This document shows, one piece after another, positions 45,181 through 59,307 of a stretch of DNA of 64,000 nt. Numbering within the stretch: position 1 is the first letter of the stretch; each line of letters opens with the position of its first letter. The DNA is from Lates calcarifer. Its lineage: Eukaryota; Chordata; Actinopteri; Centropomidae. The stretch lies in assembly GCF_001640805.2 (NCBI RefSeq), contig NC_066837.1:15546501-15610500 (forward strand), read 5' to 3'. The notes below the pieces were generated by a model. It saw nothing but the letters and a program-made list of their open reading frames with translations, did no database searches and was not told the DNA's origin. Both the position numbers and the translations under genes were made by a program.

Positions 45181-45839
45181 TAAAAGTTTTTGGACTACAA
45201 AGGAGTTCTATGGCATAGAGCAATGGCATTTAATGGGCTTTTGCAATAAATGGAATGCTTCTCAATCCATCCAGTGCAAGTTGCCATTCTCCCTAGTGTC
45301 AATGTTAGAGGTGTGAGCAAGAGAAACTGATAAAATCAGCGACAGAAAACAGTGGGTTAATGGAGAAATGGAAGTGAAAACCTACCATTTTATAAATCAT
45401 ATCATTCACATTTCAGTATTCAGTATTACTTTATTACTTACTTCATCCAGAATTCAATACAGGACCTCTGCTCAGCTGAAACTCAAACTCTCAAGCTCTT
45501 TACAAAGTTCACAAGACGATTTTTACTATCTGTGCTACACCATTTATCTACTATTTCCTTGAAATTTGTTTTTTCCCTCGGTCTCCTCACATTTTCCAGA
45601 CAAATTGCAGCATAGATGAGCTTTGCTAATTGTTTATTGATTTCTGTTTATTTCTGTTTTGGTGCAGGCACACACTTGAATCCCTGGTCTTAGAGTTGAG
45701 GAGCTGTCTAGTGATACAACATTAATTGTAGTGTACTTGTGCCACATTTGATTGTTGGAGCATTAACAGTAATGATGGAACCTCTGATTAGTTGCTTTCA
45801 AGCGCAGTAGTCCTATCCACAGAGAACTCTGCATCAAAG
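45181..45839. other. Intergenic between two LINE fragments, nothing recognised
   Basis: AT-rich; no homology seen. Confidence 0.5.
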
Positions 45840-46440
45840 GCCTTAATGACTACAAGCCTGTGACTGTGACCACATAGTCATACAGCCCTTTGACAGTCTT
45901 GTGTTGACTCACCTGAAACACATCATAGACCACCTCCTGGGCCCTCCTGCAGTTCACCTCCTACGCAGACCAGCAGATGCAAGCCCAGGGGTATATGGGA
46001 GGATCCTGTCTGGTGGTGGACTTTAACTCAGCGTTCACTGCTTTGATCCGTGAACTGCTTCGCACTAAGCTCTACCAACTCACCATGCCCGCCTCCACCT
46101 GTCAGGGGATCAGCAGCTTTCTGATAGGTAGGAGAGAGCAAATGAGGCTGGGCAAAGTTAAATCCAATACCCTGATATTCAGTGCTGGTGAATCCCTAAG
46201 ATGTCTGTGCACTCTGTCCATTGCTGTCCTTCCTTCACACAAATGATTGCACCTCCAAGAAAACTTCTTTTAATCCTCTTAAATTTGTTAGTAATGCAAC
46301 AGGTAGTGGTCTCACCTGGGATGTTATGGGAACTCTGTATACCAGTGCTAAGTTGCACACCCTTACTATGTATAGAACTGTGATGGCCTTTTATGGAAGT
46401 TTTGATGGAATTCCTCTTAACTGCAGCCTACACTAAAGTA
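45840..46440 (+). pseudogene. Decayed Rex1/CR1-like non-LTR reverse transcriptase fragment
   Basis: LNDYKPVTVTT at 45843-45875 corresponds to the LNDYRPVALT block of fish Rex1-type LINEs. After several stops, VDFNSAFTALI (about 46018-46050) is the first palm block (usual DFSSAFNTI). Then come LYQLTMPASTCQGISSFLIG and a degraded SAGESLRC in place of the TGAPQGC block, and NDCTSK (about 46228) in another frame, equivalent to the segment just before the FADD block. Multiple stops and frame changes and a lost catalytic block show a dead copy. A 3' remnant (KCQRIFF) continues to about 46490. Confidence 0.72.
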
Positions 46441-49199
46441 AAATGCCAGCGAATATTCTTTTGTGCAAAAGGCCAGGGGGAGAATGCACTTCTTCAGCCA
46501 GTGGAGGAAATTTAACCTGCAAAGGGAACTGGGAAGGGAACTTTAGATCTACATAGATTTAGTGAATCTGTCCTTATCACTGCCCCTGTGGTATTGTGGT
46601 GCCAAGCACAGTACACATAGTGCACAAGTGAAAAGAGAGGTGCAAACTGCAGGAAGATTCAATCAAAAAGTGCAACGTCAATTGTTAGTATTTGGGCAGA
46701 AAACATGTCTTGTACCTTGTATTTTCTGAGCTGTTGTGATCGTGGCACAGCTGTTTAAGAGCAGTTATGTGACTAACTGCGAGTGAATTTATTAACCACC
46801 ACACCCTCCGATTTCTATTCCACCTCAGCCAACCCTTTTGCAGTTTGCACTGCTGCACCTACATGAATAAAAACAAGCAAATCTGCTTTGAGACGCCCAC
46901 ACATCCATGTGACCAGGACCTACCAATTTGCAAGTGTCATTCTGCTTTTGCAGTTAAAATAGGGCTCTTTGGCTCAATGGTGTAAAAGTTTATTGCAAGT
47001 GTTGACAGGCGGTGACTGAGGTGTGGAGATCATGAGGTCAGGCAGTGTTGAAGCTCAGAGAGATGTAACTCAGTGTTGGGGCAATGTCTCTACTTGGAGT
47101 CTTCAGGCCAAATTTCCTAAGGAAAGAAGGAAATAAAAGTGGTTACAGGAGCAGAACGTGAGACCTGGGAAAACTACAGTGGTTGGTGTAGACAGACTTT
47201 TAAAGGGTGAAACACGCAATATGGGATGATAAATTCCTTGGCCACATATCTCCTTCTCCTCGTCAGGTGCTTCGGGTCACTGGGGACCAAGACAATGACA
47301 TTAGAGTAGGTTTGTTACAATGCTGTTAATATGTTAATGGTTAACCCCAAAATCATGGTAAATCCACAGTTTTACTGTACAAAACATCTCTTTGTACAAA
47401 ATACAATGACAATTATCTTCTTCTACAATATATACAAAGTGGAAACTCATGTCCTTCACTATGTACAGTACCCTCACACAGGACATTCAGTAGCCAGTGC
47501 ACTCTTGAACTCTTTTATGATGTGCTAGAATGACAGCATCAAGGTTGGTAAAGCTAAATGGCTCAATAAGCCGGGCAAGAACACCAACTCTGTTGTAGGT
47601 GTTGTGGAAAAGTTACCTGTTCAAAGCACTCTGAACATAATAAAGATACAAAGCACTGATGAGTTAAAGTAAATTCAATTTACCAAGGAGATAAATACAA
47701 TATTTTCAGGAGAATGGACTGTATACAAGACAAAAGACAAGTACCATGCAGCCTTGAAGCCAAGGGGAAAATCTCCCCAAAGAAAAAAATGAACATAGTT
47801 AAAGTTTTCTCAAAAACAAAGCAGATGACCATGATTGGCCATTTGACCAAGAACAACCTGAATTAACCAACAGCCAAAAGCCACAAGATGCCCACAAGCT
47901 GTACACTAACATAAGCTGTATCTGTGGCAAATATCATATTTCAAATATCTACAGAGAAAGAATGAAGAATACATTTAGCATGATGTCTTCACTTTCTCCA
48001 GCTACATAAACCCCAACAGACACAGAATGTTCAAAAACACATAGTAACAGAGTGAATAAATGATATAATAAAGAATAAATTATAAACAAATGATTCATAC
48101 TATTTTTACTTTCACACTGGCTTGAGTCCAGATTGTATGGAGGTAGATACTGAGGGTAGGATGTGGACCAGTATTAAATCTATCCTGCATGCATGATGCC
48201 TACCCTTTTATTGATGATAAAACCAACTAAGCAGCAACTCCAGCACCAACATGCATTTCATATTACAGCTACATGTCCATATGTGTATTCATACTTACAA
48301 TTTTTGTAATTGCATAATTCAGTTTATATGTTGATGTATTTTCATTGTTATAAAGCTCTGGATGTGCATGCATATGCTATTCATATTATCAAAATAGTCT
48401 AAACACATCATTTAACTGGGGTATGATATAATTTAATCACAATTACAAACACTGCGTCAGAGGTGGGCTGTATTAGGTGGAATGCCAATTAGAAGCTTTT
48501 GTCAGCTTGATGAGGCCTGGTAATCAGCAGTGTGATGTCTTTTCAAAGCAACATGAAACAACTGCAGTAACAGGGCTCTAAAGAGGCCAAATCATTTGCA
48601 CACTAACTACAGGCCTATCAGTCAAAAAACTGTTAAAATATTAAACATGTCCAAGGGAAGAGTCTCTAAAATTGTGACAGCATATGCAAACACAGGCAAA
48701 CTGCAGTGACAAAGAGTCACAAGCTAAAACTAATCAACAGGGATATGACACATACTGTATAAAGCACTGGGAGGTGACTAATACTGCACATTTTCCTGAA
48801 CCCAAATATGACCAACCTTTGTAGTACTTTATTACTTTGTTCAAATCATTTTGAGTTTGAGGTGATTTTGACTAATTACATCTGTGTGCCCTGTGCATGC
48901 TGGTGTGTATTTGTCACAATAATGGCATACTTTCATCACCACTCTTTAGACATGTATACATTATTATGCATATCGTATATTTATCTGTATTTTATGGGTT
49001 CATCCTCAGCTTTCGTATTGAGTTATAATCTATCCCTTCCCATTTCTTACCCATATCCATTTTATACTCTTTAATTTCCATGTTTAAAGTTCTTTATGCA
49101 GTTTTTTGAATGACTACTGTTTAAAATTGGTATTGTGTAGTTTTCTGACAGCTCTGTATGCAGATAATTAGTTTGAAAGACAGGTACATGAGTTTGCGT
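46441..49199. other. Intergenic, no gene recognised
   Basis: AT-rich DNA with short chance frames only. Nothing matching a known coding family or RNA gene was seen. Confidence 0.55.
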
Positions 49200-49680
49200 G
49201 TGGTGACGTTGTAAAAACTAACCCGCTATTTTTTGGATTCTACTTGTGATTGGTCAGTCAAGAGGCATCGTCAAGTTTCTTCGTTACTGATTGGCTGGAG
49301 CAGGAGCACAACAAAGGAGTGGCACACAGGTGTTTGAGAGATACCTATTAGCTCGGAGTCCTCCAAAATGAAGATACTAAAAAGAGACCATTGTGTCAAG
49401 ACGGGCCATGTTGTAGTCAAATGAGAGTTCCTTGAAAGTTGCAACCGCTGTGAATTGCAGTTGCCGCTGTTTTACGTTTGGACGGCAGTGTTTTCAAACT
49501 GTTTGGAGTTTACGTGTGGCGTTTCCCAGCTACGCTCAAAGCCAAGCTAAAGCTAATCTACCGCGTTTGTGGATATGGCACGGGGAGTACGGACTTTGTT
49601 CATCAGTTGCAGAGGAGGTATTTCAGAAGGAACCAGACGTTATATCGGTGGAGTAAAAGGGCGATTGGACTGCTGGTAGG
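49200..49680 (+). promoter_or_regulatory. Promoter-like island with candidate first exon and splice donor
   Basis: Within AT-rich DNA this stretch has a CRE-like TGACGT (49204-49209), two ATTGG (inverted CCAAT) boxes at 49249-49253 and 49290-49294, locally higher GC and CpG content, and a strong donor TAG|GTGAGT at 49679/49680. The only ATG-initiated frame early in the candidate exon is 19 codons (49368-49424). No protein homology was recognised, so a noncoding transcript or an undetected repeat is equally possible. Confidence 0.35.
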
Positions 49681-52600
49681 TGAGTAATCCAGTTTTATTT
49701 GGCTTGTCACAAAGAGTGTCTACCATTGTATTTGTGTTCCAGTTTAAACAAGCCACGACCAGGCCTGCAGCGGGGGGGCTATATTTTATGTGAATTGCCG
49801 TCTCTTTGGTTTTGTTTATTGCGTGAGCAGCCCACTGGTATTTTAAAGCACACCTCAGTCAATGCTGAATTCCTTTTTGCTGAATTGCTTACGTGTAGTA
49901 AGACCATTCAATACAGCTTTACATAATATTTACCAAAGCTTGAGATATTTGCTTGTCGGGAATATTTGGGTATTTGGGTCAGGAGTACATGAGTATTTTA
50001 GGCATTTGAATGTTTGGGAAATATGAGTTTATATTTGAGAATTTGGAACACTTGAGCATTTAAGCTACTGAGTTTTTGAGATGCTTCAATATTTGTGACA
50101 TTCTGAGTATGACTTGAAGGCACGGTATTACACAGGTTTAGAGTAAACTGATTATATCTGTCTCAATTTTTTAACCAGGATTCTGGCGCATCTGTAAGGT
50201 CTTGTTGTTTTCTCAATGAACGGGTTAAAGATGCAATAAAAAAGTGACACCATACAGGCTGGGAATATTAAACTACTGGGAATCCACTTTATAAGTGAGA
50301 ACTGATTTGTGTAAGCACCCCTGAAGTGTTTGGCCCTTTCGGTCCACACAAACTCTGACCTCTGTTTGGCCGTCTCTGTTGTCAGAATCAGTTGTCTGTC
50401 AGCTCCTGAGGCATTGAAAGGACATTAGCCAGCCATACTGTCTTCACCAGGCTGACAGTGGTGAAGGAATCTGCTTACAGTGAAACTGGGAAGCTCATTC
50501 GGACACTGGGAACCTTGATCAGTCATTACATATACTGTTATTAAGTGCAGAACATACAAACAGTGGGAGATTTATGTGATTTAAACTGCTCTCTGTGGAG
50601 ATTATGCTTCGCTAAGTGTGCCAGAAGAGAATAGACTCAGAGTGTGAAAAACAGAGGGGGTCCCAGGTTGGTGCGCCTGTCACAGAGTCAGTGTTGATTG
50701 ATACATTTCATAATACAGAAACGTATCTGTTCTGTGAGACAGGTGAGTGACAGATGTCAGAAATGTGTCTTAAAACTTGTCCATTTATTTGGCAGTCACT
50801 AACTCAATAATACAGTGAAAATACACAGGATGACTAACATTACAATTGAGTTAATAGTAAATGCAGCTTAGTAGAGCAGAATGCTGCAGTGCTATTCCTT
50901 TATTCTGATCTGTGGACTGTGGCTTTGCTCCTGAAGACATGCAATAGTTTTGCAGTTGATAACATCACATGCATGTATTTCAATATTACTCTGCTTTTCA
51001 TGTTCTTGAAGACTAGCGTTTGAGTTATTTCGTGTTATACATTTATTCCTCCCAATGGACAAATCAGAAACAATCTGCACTGGGCCACAGAACAAATCTA
51101 CAGTGACTGTAGACTACTGTGAATGCTTATGAGGAATTTCCCTTTGGGATTTATTTTCAACACCAGCAGGATGGAATGACTGCAAAGACTCCACCAATTC
51201 CCACAGGGAACTTCCAGGTCAGGTGGGATATGTAGTGCCTCCAGCTTATCCTGGTGTATCTGAACAGGTTCTCATTCCCATCATCTTTATCTCGTAGGCT
51301 GCAGATCGATGTTAAAGTGCCCTAACACAAGTACACTTTGAAAGATACAGATGTTGTGTTTGTGCGTTAATTAAAGGTGAGAGTGTAATTGCACTTTGAT
51401 GTACTGTTAAGGGAAAACCTTGTGAAATCCTTGTTTTAATCTCTATGAAAGATTGTATCTTGTTAATTATAATGCACTGAGAATGATAGATTTGAACCTC
51501 TGTAAGGTTTGTCAGGGAAGTTAATTTTAGAAAAAGAGAATCTGAAGATTTACTTTGTTTTGTCAAGCACAACTGGCACTTTCTGTAGAGTGATTAGGAC
51601 AGAAATGATGTTATAGGTCTGGGAGATATGGCCCAAAATATTATAACAATATTTTTTTGGATTATCTGTTGACATAGACAATTATCCATATATAAATTTA
51701 ATAACATTAACAACATTGAATTCTCCATAAAATACAAAATGTATTATGGTTCTAGACAGTAGTTTATTCCGAACCAATAATTTGATACTCTCCACAACCA
51801 ACATGGTATAACATTTATGCTTATTATGCTCATGCAAGGCTCTGCTGTATGGCTACACTACATGTCAGTAGTGGTAGAAAAGTGTGTAACATCACTAAGC
51901 TGCTCTTCCATTTCCCCCCCTCATTCTGTATAAAGCTGAGGCAGCACTGTTATTGAAAAAAGATTCCGACCTGTGAGTTTTATACCCAGGCTCAACCTTG
52001 TTCATTAGCTTTTGAAACACCTTTTTTTTTCCACTGATTCACCTGGCATCACGTCTTTCACTATAAAATATGAAATTGTTCTTGCTGGGTACTGGCTTCT
52101 TTTTGAGCTCTTATATCGAGTAATGGTTAAGCACATGTGAATGACTGCTGCTGGGTTTGAACCAACCGCAAGAGGCTTGTTTGCAAGCTTTGCTGCTATT
52201 GCTAGTGCTTTTAGTTTGGGAGTACAGAGTTTGACTTTGTCTGTACTTTGTGGGATGATAACATTACCTTTTCAAATGGTAGAAATTAAAATATTCACTT
52301 TCCTTTTAGTTATGTTTTTGGTCTCCACCATCTATTAAAGGAGTGGCTTTTCTCTTTCAGGGCTGCTCAGTAACTCCACCATGTTCACTAACTAGTTGCT
52401 AACTGTGTGTGCTGTTTGGTGCCAAAACAGTAAAGCTGTGGGCTGTAAAACAAAAAAAAAAAAAAAGAGCTTAAAGTTGCTGTAGAGCTGAACTGGTAAT
52501 TTTGTGTGGGTTCATCACCATAGCAACTCCTTTCACATACAGGTAGTCATGTCCATTGTTGATGTAATAATACCAATAGACGTAAAATGCACCCCTAAAA

Positions 52601-53556
52601 TAATAATAATTAGAAAAAATACAGATTCCATGGGGAAAAAGGCTAGCTGTGTTGTTTGTAGTAAATTTGTAAAGTAAATCTGTTACTGCTATAACATCTG
52701 TGTTATTGGATTGTCGTCCTATGAACAAAGGTGTGCTTTCAAGATCAAAATTGGTTATAATGTTTGAATTGTTTGAAATTAATATTGAATAGAATGGTAC
52801 TTTATTGATCCTTGACAGGAAATTGCTTATTATATTGGCAAACTTTAGAAGTGCAACCACCATTGCCTCTGTTATTTATTGGTTTCCAGAGGGCTGAATA
52901 ATTTCTTCTGGCCTTTGTATTTACTGAGAAATAATTTTTGGCTTTTTATCTCTTAATTCTTAAATAAAATGATCTCCTAGACCTTTATACAGGGCCATAT
53001 TGGTATTGGAGTGAATCCTCAGTGCAGTTAGAAGTGCAAAATCCTTCTTCACAAGTTTTCAGATTGACTCTTTTTTTATCCACAGTAGCGATATTTCACT
53101 TATGTGTGAAAAACATGACAGAAATCCCATCAACCATATTCATTAATCCATTGCAGTATACAGTATATTGTGATTCTGATTCATTGCAACATATGTGTAT
53201 TGGGATTCTGTTGCTGCTTAATGGACCTGGGAAAGAGGCTGTTATGTTGCAGAGGATAAATCTCAGAAGTGAACCTAAACTGAGAGAGAGGAGACAGAGT
53301 TGGCTGTACTTTCCCCTCTCACTTTCAGCCATTCTCACCTCCACACGCATGTATGCACACATCCACCCACCCACACACATGCATACACACACACACTAAA
53401 TCATGATGCAGGAAATGGAATTTCTAGTCATCTCGCATACAAAACAAACTTGGTCAAATATGGATCCACAACATACATAACTGCACACATGCTATTCTTG
53501 TTTCCTACTATCTCTCTCTGTCTGACTCTTATGTAAGTCAGACAGAGATATGCAAG
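49681..53556. other. Intergenic, minor repeat traces
   Basis: Holds a loosely periodic TTTGAG/TTTGGG-rich stretch (49950-50110), a short GTGGGATATGTAGTGCCTCCAGC fragment at about 51215-51280 that resembles a fish repeat, a run of about 16 A near 52450, and CTTTATTGATCCTTGACAGGAAATT at 52800-52825, similar to the 3' tails of fish LINE/SINE copies. No gene seen. Confidence 0.5.
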
Positions 53557-53604
53557 CACACGCACACACACGCACACACACACACACACACACACGCACA
53601 CACA
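53557..53604. repeat. (CA)n microsatellite with CG interruptions
   Basis: CA units broken by CG steps; another CA-rich stretch lies at about 53735-53782. Confidence 0.85.
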
Positions 53605-54724
53605 TATGCATGTGTGCACAAACACACACATTCTCTCCTCCATTACTTTTTATTTCCCACCTGTCAGGGCTGGAAGGAAGGTATAAGAGCAGATAGGTCT
53701 TGACAGAGCAGTGAGTACACACAATGCATGTGTGTGAGCGCGCACACGCACAGAGGCACACATACACACATACACACACACCAAAGTCAGTTACTGCTTT
53801 ATTTCCTAGTGATCCTTCATCTCTGTGAATCCCTCTCCAAGGCTTCCCTCCTAACCCTCTCTTATGCTATCTATAAAGATGTCTCCCTTTTTCTTTTTTT
53901 GTTTTTTGACAAGATATTGAGAAAGGTCTCACGTATCTTTTTCACGCTTTACACTCAAGCTTACATAGACAGTATATTATAGCTCTTATGTCTCTTTTAA
54001 AAAAATAAATAAAGAAATCCCTCTTGATCCACCATAGTGGCCATTTCCTTTGTTAATGCATTGCAATTCAGCTTTGCTGCAGTGGAAAACAAAAAAAGGC
54101 ATCCATAATGCTGAGCAAAACTGTCAGCATTATTGTAAAAATCCAGTCTATGCTAGTGTTTTATATATACCTGCAGTTCTACAGCATCTGAGTTAAAAGT
54201 TTTATATAGTTTTAAACAACTGCTTAGTCAAAGACAATAAAGAAATGAATTAATGAACTATTATTATTCAGTTAACACTCCAAGTAACCTTTAGTCAGAG
54301 CATGGATAATTTTAATGCAGAATCGGACCTTGAACATACATAAGGCTTATGCTTTTTTCAGCAGTATTTTCACATCCTCAATTAATTTCCACCAGATATT
54401 AAGTCCAGCAAGAAATCTCTTATTGCCATGGTTTACAGTAAACAAGTTCCTCCTGCAGCTCTGAAAATGCTTCTGGTAAATCAAGAGAAAATAAACGTTT
54501 TAATGAAAAAACATAATCAAAATAAACACAACAAAAATTGATCATAACATGTTCTTAACTTACAGTAGTCACATAAACATTGGCATTTATACTGTATAAG
54601 GAACAAGAATTGGATTATTACTTGACTTTGACTTCTTTTTTTTAAAATCAGTTTAAGCACCTATTAACTTATTAAGTTCTTATTCTCAGCCTCTGACTTT
54701 GCCTTGACTGTCTCCCCATCATGG

Positions 54725-54750
54725 CACACACACACACACACACACACACA
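54725..54750. repeat. (CA)n microsatellite
   Basis: About 13 CA units. Confidence 0.88.
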
Positions 54751-57139
54751 TACAGACACAATACACAATGTCTCTCACACTTGCCAATAATAGTTTAATT
54801 CAAGCAGTGGCAGCCTTAGTCTTAAACTCTCAATTCCTGTGTTGAATAGCTCTCCCAGCAGCGCCCCTGGAACGTCATCAGCTTTGGAAATGCTGACAGA
54901 CTGAAAAAGCAGCTGAGTCATTCTTAATGAAGATCAGGAAGCTTTTCCTCCTCTCCTCCTTTCCCTCCATCATCAGAATAACAAGCATGCTGGCACAGAC
55001 AGCACAGGCTTACCCCACTGGAAATTTACTGCTACAGCACTAGCTGTCAAAAAGTTACAGACCTTTGGCAAATAAAAAAGGCAGGACCAGAACAAATTTT
55101 TACTTTCCACACTTCACCTTTATTTGTCATAACAGGTTTTCCCCTCCATGGATGTCAGTACTTGATTTGCATTGTTCAAAATCTCAAAAGAGCGTTGTTG
55201 CGTCCAGACATTCAGGTTGGCCGCAAAGTGGCCGCTAAAGTAACACCAGGGGCGGAAAAAGCAATGAAAAAGTCTGTATTAAAGAATCATATTGCTCTAA
55301 GTCTTTTGTAGCAGTTGCCCTTTGCAACAGAAATCATAGTTTATTGTAGCCACATTCCCTTGAGGCAAGATGAAACTGTGTACACTTGGCAGCAAATACA
55401 AGTTATTGATATCTGCACAAATATGATTTCAGTCATGAAACTGCCTGGCAGTTAAAGTCTGAAATTCTTAGATTGTGTAGACCAAGCTATATGTCAAAGA
55501 CATAGTCATGCATTGAGCAGACATGAAGTGTGGTTGTCAAGCAGGGTACATAAATCTTTGACAATGATTTGAGAGAAGAAACTGACGGAGTTGCAGTCTG
55601 TGATTGTAGACTATGATGGAAATCAGCAGTTGATACATTTGGTCTTGAGATGGTTGAAGATGCTTTTGATTTGATTTCAATTCACTAGATACTTGTAAGA
55701 AAAGCAACTCCACACTTATTAACCAGATGATGTTTATGGGTTTAGGCTTTTGTAAGTCAGCCTGAGTTGTTGAGTTGAACATCAGTTGTGCTTCCAGGTG
55801 GAGTTTGCCATAGAGGGAAAAAGAGCTGCATAACATGTGACACTGCAGTCAATGACGCAATAACAAATATCAGCTCTACAATGTATGGCATTAAAAGAAA
55901 AGATGGGAGATGCAGAGGAAACAAGCTAGGAGGAGATGGTCTTGTCTGATAAAGAGGGAAAGGAAAGAGTCAGTGGTTGAAGGGAACAGATTAAATGCTG
56001 TAATGAATGTGCTGTAATCTTGGCAGTGTTGATCTCATTATTTGTTTATTTCTCCTCACACCTGCCTAGACACGCCGTTCCACAATGTTTCCCCTCTTCA
56101 TTAGTAAGGAGCTACTGCTGTGCGCTAATGCATGTACTCGGCTGATGTTCATGTCCTGGGCGTTTGTGTCTGTTTGCGTGTGTAGCCCGGTGTCTGCGAA
56201 CGTGTGTGCACACGCTGGCATATTTTTCCTACTGATTAAACTCCTGCGGTGAAGTGATACCTCCCGTGTCTCTGCAAACTCCTCCTGTTTTTGACCTTTC
56301 TGTCGAACGTGTGAACGCACACACACATCACACAAGCATGTGTCCGCACGAGCTGGTGATGGATGGTGTTATTACCTGAAGCTTTTAAGGGGCAGAAAGG
56401 TGCTTAAGAGAACAAACACACCTGACTGTTTGTGCTTTATCATCAGGAATTAACACTCAGATGGAAATACACACACGCACGCACATATCCAACATATGCA
56501 AGATTCTTTGAAAACATTAGTATTTAGCAAGGGAAGACAGTAAGTTCTCACCCAAATTTGTTTTCAGCTTTTTCCTTGCGCACACTCTCTCACCTGTGAA
56601 AATTATTCATTAATGATTTATTGAGACTCACACAAGCCATCCATGCTTGAGAAGCTGAATTAAGCTTTGCATTTCTAACACAGCATTAAGTACAGATAAA
56701 CATACACACACATACACACATATACATTTTTTATATATTTATTGTTGCCAGAATAGATTTACATTTGGGCATTTTAGCACTTGGGATGACCTTGTTTTCT
56801 TGTGCGATGGAATAAATACAACACCATAGAGGAAGAAAATAAGTTGTTTCTGTGGATAGATCATGCTCCGGGTAAAACTGATGATTCAAAATGCATATCA
56901 TTTTGCTGATGGTCAACATGTCAGTCCGGGACTGGTAATAAAGACATATTGCTTTCACCCGTCTCTCTTTCTTACCCCCCACCCCCCTCTGTCTCGCCCC
57001 CTCTTCTTCCCTCTGTCTCCCCTATCTCCATTTTTGCTGATTGCTTTGCACCATTAATATTTCATGTGTAATGTGGCTCTTTTGGATAGTGTGAGCATGT
57101 GTATGTGCCCCCATGAGCCTGCGTTTGTGCATGGACGCG

Positions 57140-57143
<4 letters not shown>

Positions 57144-57180
<37 letters not shown>
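57144..57180. repeat. (CA)n microsatellite
   Basis: About 18 CA units. Confidence 0.9.
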
Positions 57181-57182
<2 letters not shown>

Positions 57183-59275
57183 ATGCGTGTCTGTGACCGC
57201 ATATGTGTGTGCGCGCACGTCTGTGTTTGTGTGCCTGTGCCGCAGTATCAAATTCTGCTCTCACAGCTGTCGGCTAGTCTCAGCTTGGTTGTGATCTGTC
57301 TGTCTACCTCTCAACCTTCAACCTCTCCTTCTGTTTCACCCACTTTCTTCCTTTCTTCTGAGTTTTTCATCTGCATCCCTCTGTTCTTCATCCCTCTGTT
57401 GCTCGCTCTTTATCTTTTCTCCTTCACCGCTTGCCTGTTTTTTTTTTCCCCCTCCATGGCATCTTCCTGCCTTTCTCCCTTGATGCCCTATCTATCCCTC
57501 CCTCTGTGTTACCCACCCCCCACCCCCACGCCACGCTTTACTTTCAATCGTTTGCTCCACTCTGGCTGTTTTCACCTCTCTTCCATTCTTTCTTAAGCTG
57601 CTTCCTTGATTTAACTTTTTCCTGCCATATCTGGGCTGTTACCTGAGAAACACAGAGAGTATGTGAAAACAAAATAGTATATTTTCTATAAAAGATATGT
57701 TATGTTTTTTCATGCTTATATAATTCAAAAGAATTTGTTTGGGGATCCCATTCCTTTTCTTTCTTATGGCTCTTGACTAAATTGGACTATGAGGCTGGGT
57801 ACAGTGGTTAGGAAGAGAAATAGTGGGGATTTTTGATACATACTATGAAAAAGTCTTTGACTCAATGTCAGTTTTTTATTATGGGCCGTTGTGTGACAGC
57901 ACTCCCTGTCCAATTCTTGATGGAGTTGCGTAAGAAAGAGCAAGGCATCAGCAGCAGTCAAGTGACAGCCTCATATTGAGCAGGAGTGATGTATAGGATC
58001 AGGTTTGACCTCCCCAGCAAATGAGATGGTACAGAACTTTTTAGAATAGTCTGGGAGCCTGGTTAGAGAGACGTGGCACTGGTCAGTTTATGCAAAGTTG
58101 TACCTACCTGTAAAATGCTGCTACAACTCAGAAAAGTTCAGAGGTTGGAACAGCTATATATTGCACATCATAAAGCATCCTTAAATGTCTCTTTAGGCAG
58201 CTCTTCTAGCTGGTGTGTGTGAGAGAGAGAGATAGAGTGCGTGTGTTCCAAAAGCCTCCTGCTGATTACAGGCACACACTGTTCCCTGCACCTTAATGAA
58301 GAGAATCACCACTGACACACACACTTTCCATTTATTACCCTTGTCTCTCATTATAGAATTTCTGTGCATGTGCGCTGCGGAGAGTGCGCGCGCTTTCCTG
58401 CTGGTGTACGTATACGTGTGTGTGTGTGTCTGCATTAACTCTGGTCCACCGTGGGCCCAGGCGTGTGATTGGCTGCGGATGAGAGCTACGGTTGGCACAA
58501 CAACATTTCCGCAGAAGGCCGTAAAGCAGTAGGCCTGGAGCGCAGGCAGCATCTGCCCCTCCGTTGCTGCCAAGACACACCACACACACACACACACGCA
58601 CACTCAATCAACACACATGGATGGATTTTGCATAAACACTCAAACAGATTGACATACATGTATTGACGCACACTAGATAATTCACAATCTCTCATTTAGC
58701 CCCAGCCCCATGTCCCTTGTGCCAATCTATCCTCTCTCCTGGCGCTCATCTGGCATTCTCTCACTCTGCTGACCCCTCTCTGTCTCCCTTCTTCCATCTC
58801 TGCCACAGCGTTGTCCCTCATAAGCTGTCTCTCTCTGTCTCATATTCAATTCTCCAACCCTCCACTCTATTTGTCTTTCCTTTAAGCTGTCCCTTTCTAT
58901 CATGTGCGTTGAGGTAAACTGTTTCTGGAGACCCACTTCTGTAGCGCAGGCTCATTTTCTTCTCTCTGCACCTTCACTGCCCTGCGACAGCACCACACAC
59001 TCATTACAGGTCTGCCCCTGTTCTCTCTCTCCTCTCTACATCTCACACACACACACACACACAGATGTGGACATTTACCATACACATACACACACGGACA
59101 TTTACCAAACACACTTGCGCGCACACACACACACACACACACATAGAGTCACTGCTCTGCCACCCACGCTTAGGTTGTTGTGGCCAGGAGATTCTGTCAT
59201 AACTCAAAGACTGACCTTTCATAAGCCACTGCTCCAGACAGATGAATAGCCCTATAGCACTGTGTCTATGTGCTG

Positions 59276-59307
<32 letters not shown>

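Noticed and set aside
52141..52338. Plus-strand frame of 65 codons beginning MTAAGFEPT
   Set aside because: The start resembles a common artefactual phrase in predicted proteins; no further homology and no exon context.
57022..57294. Open frames on both strands with Cys/Val or His/Thr runs
   Set aside because: These are direct translations of the (CA)n array at 57144-57180; the same applies to frames at 28814-29225, 53428-53779 and 58193-59502.
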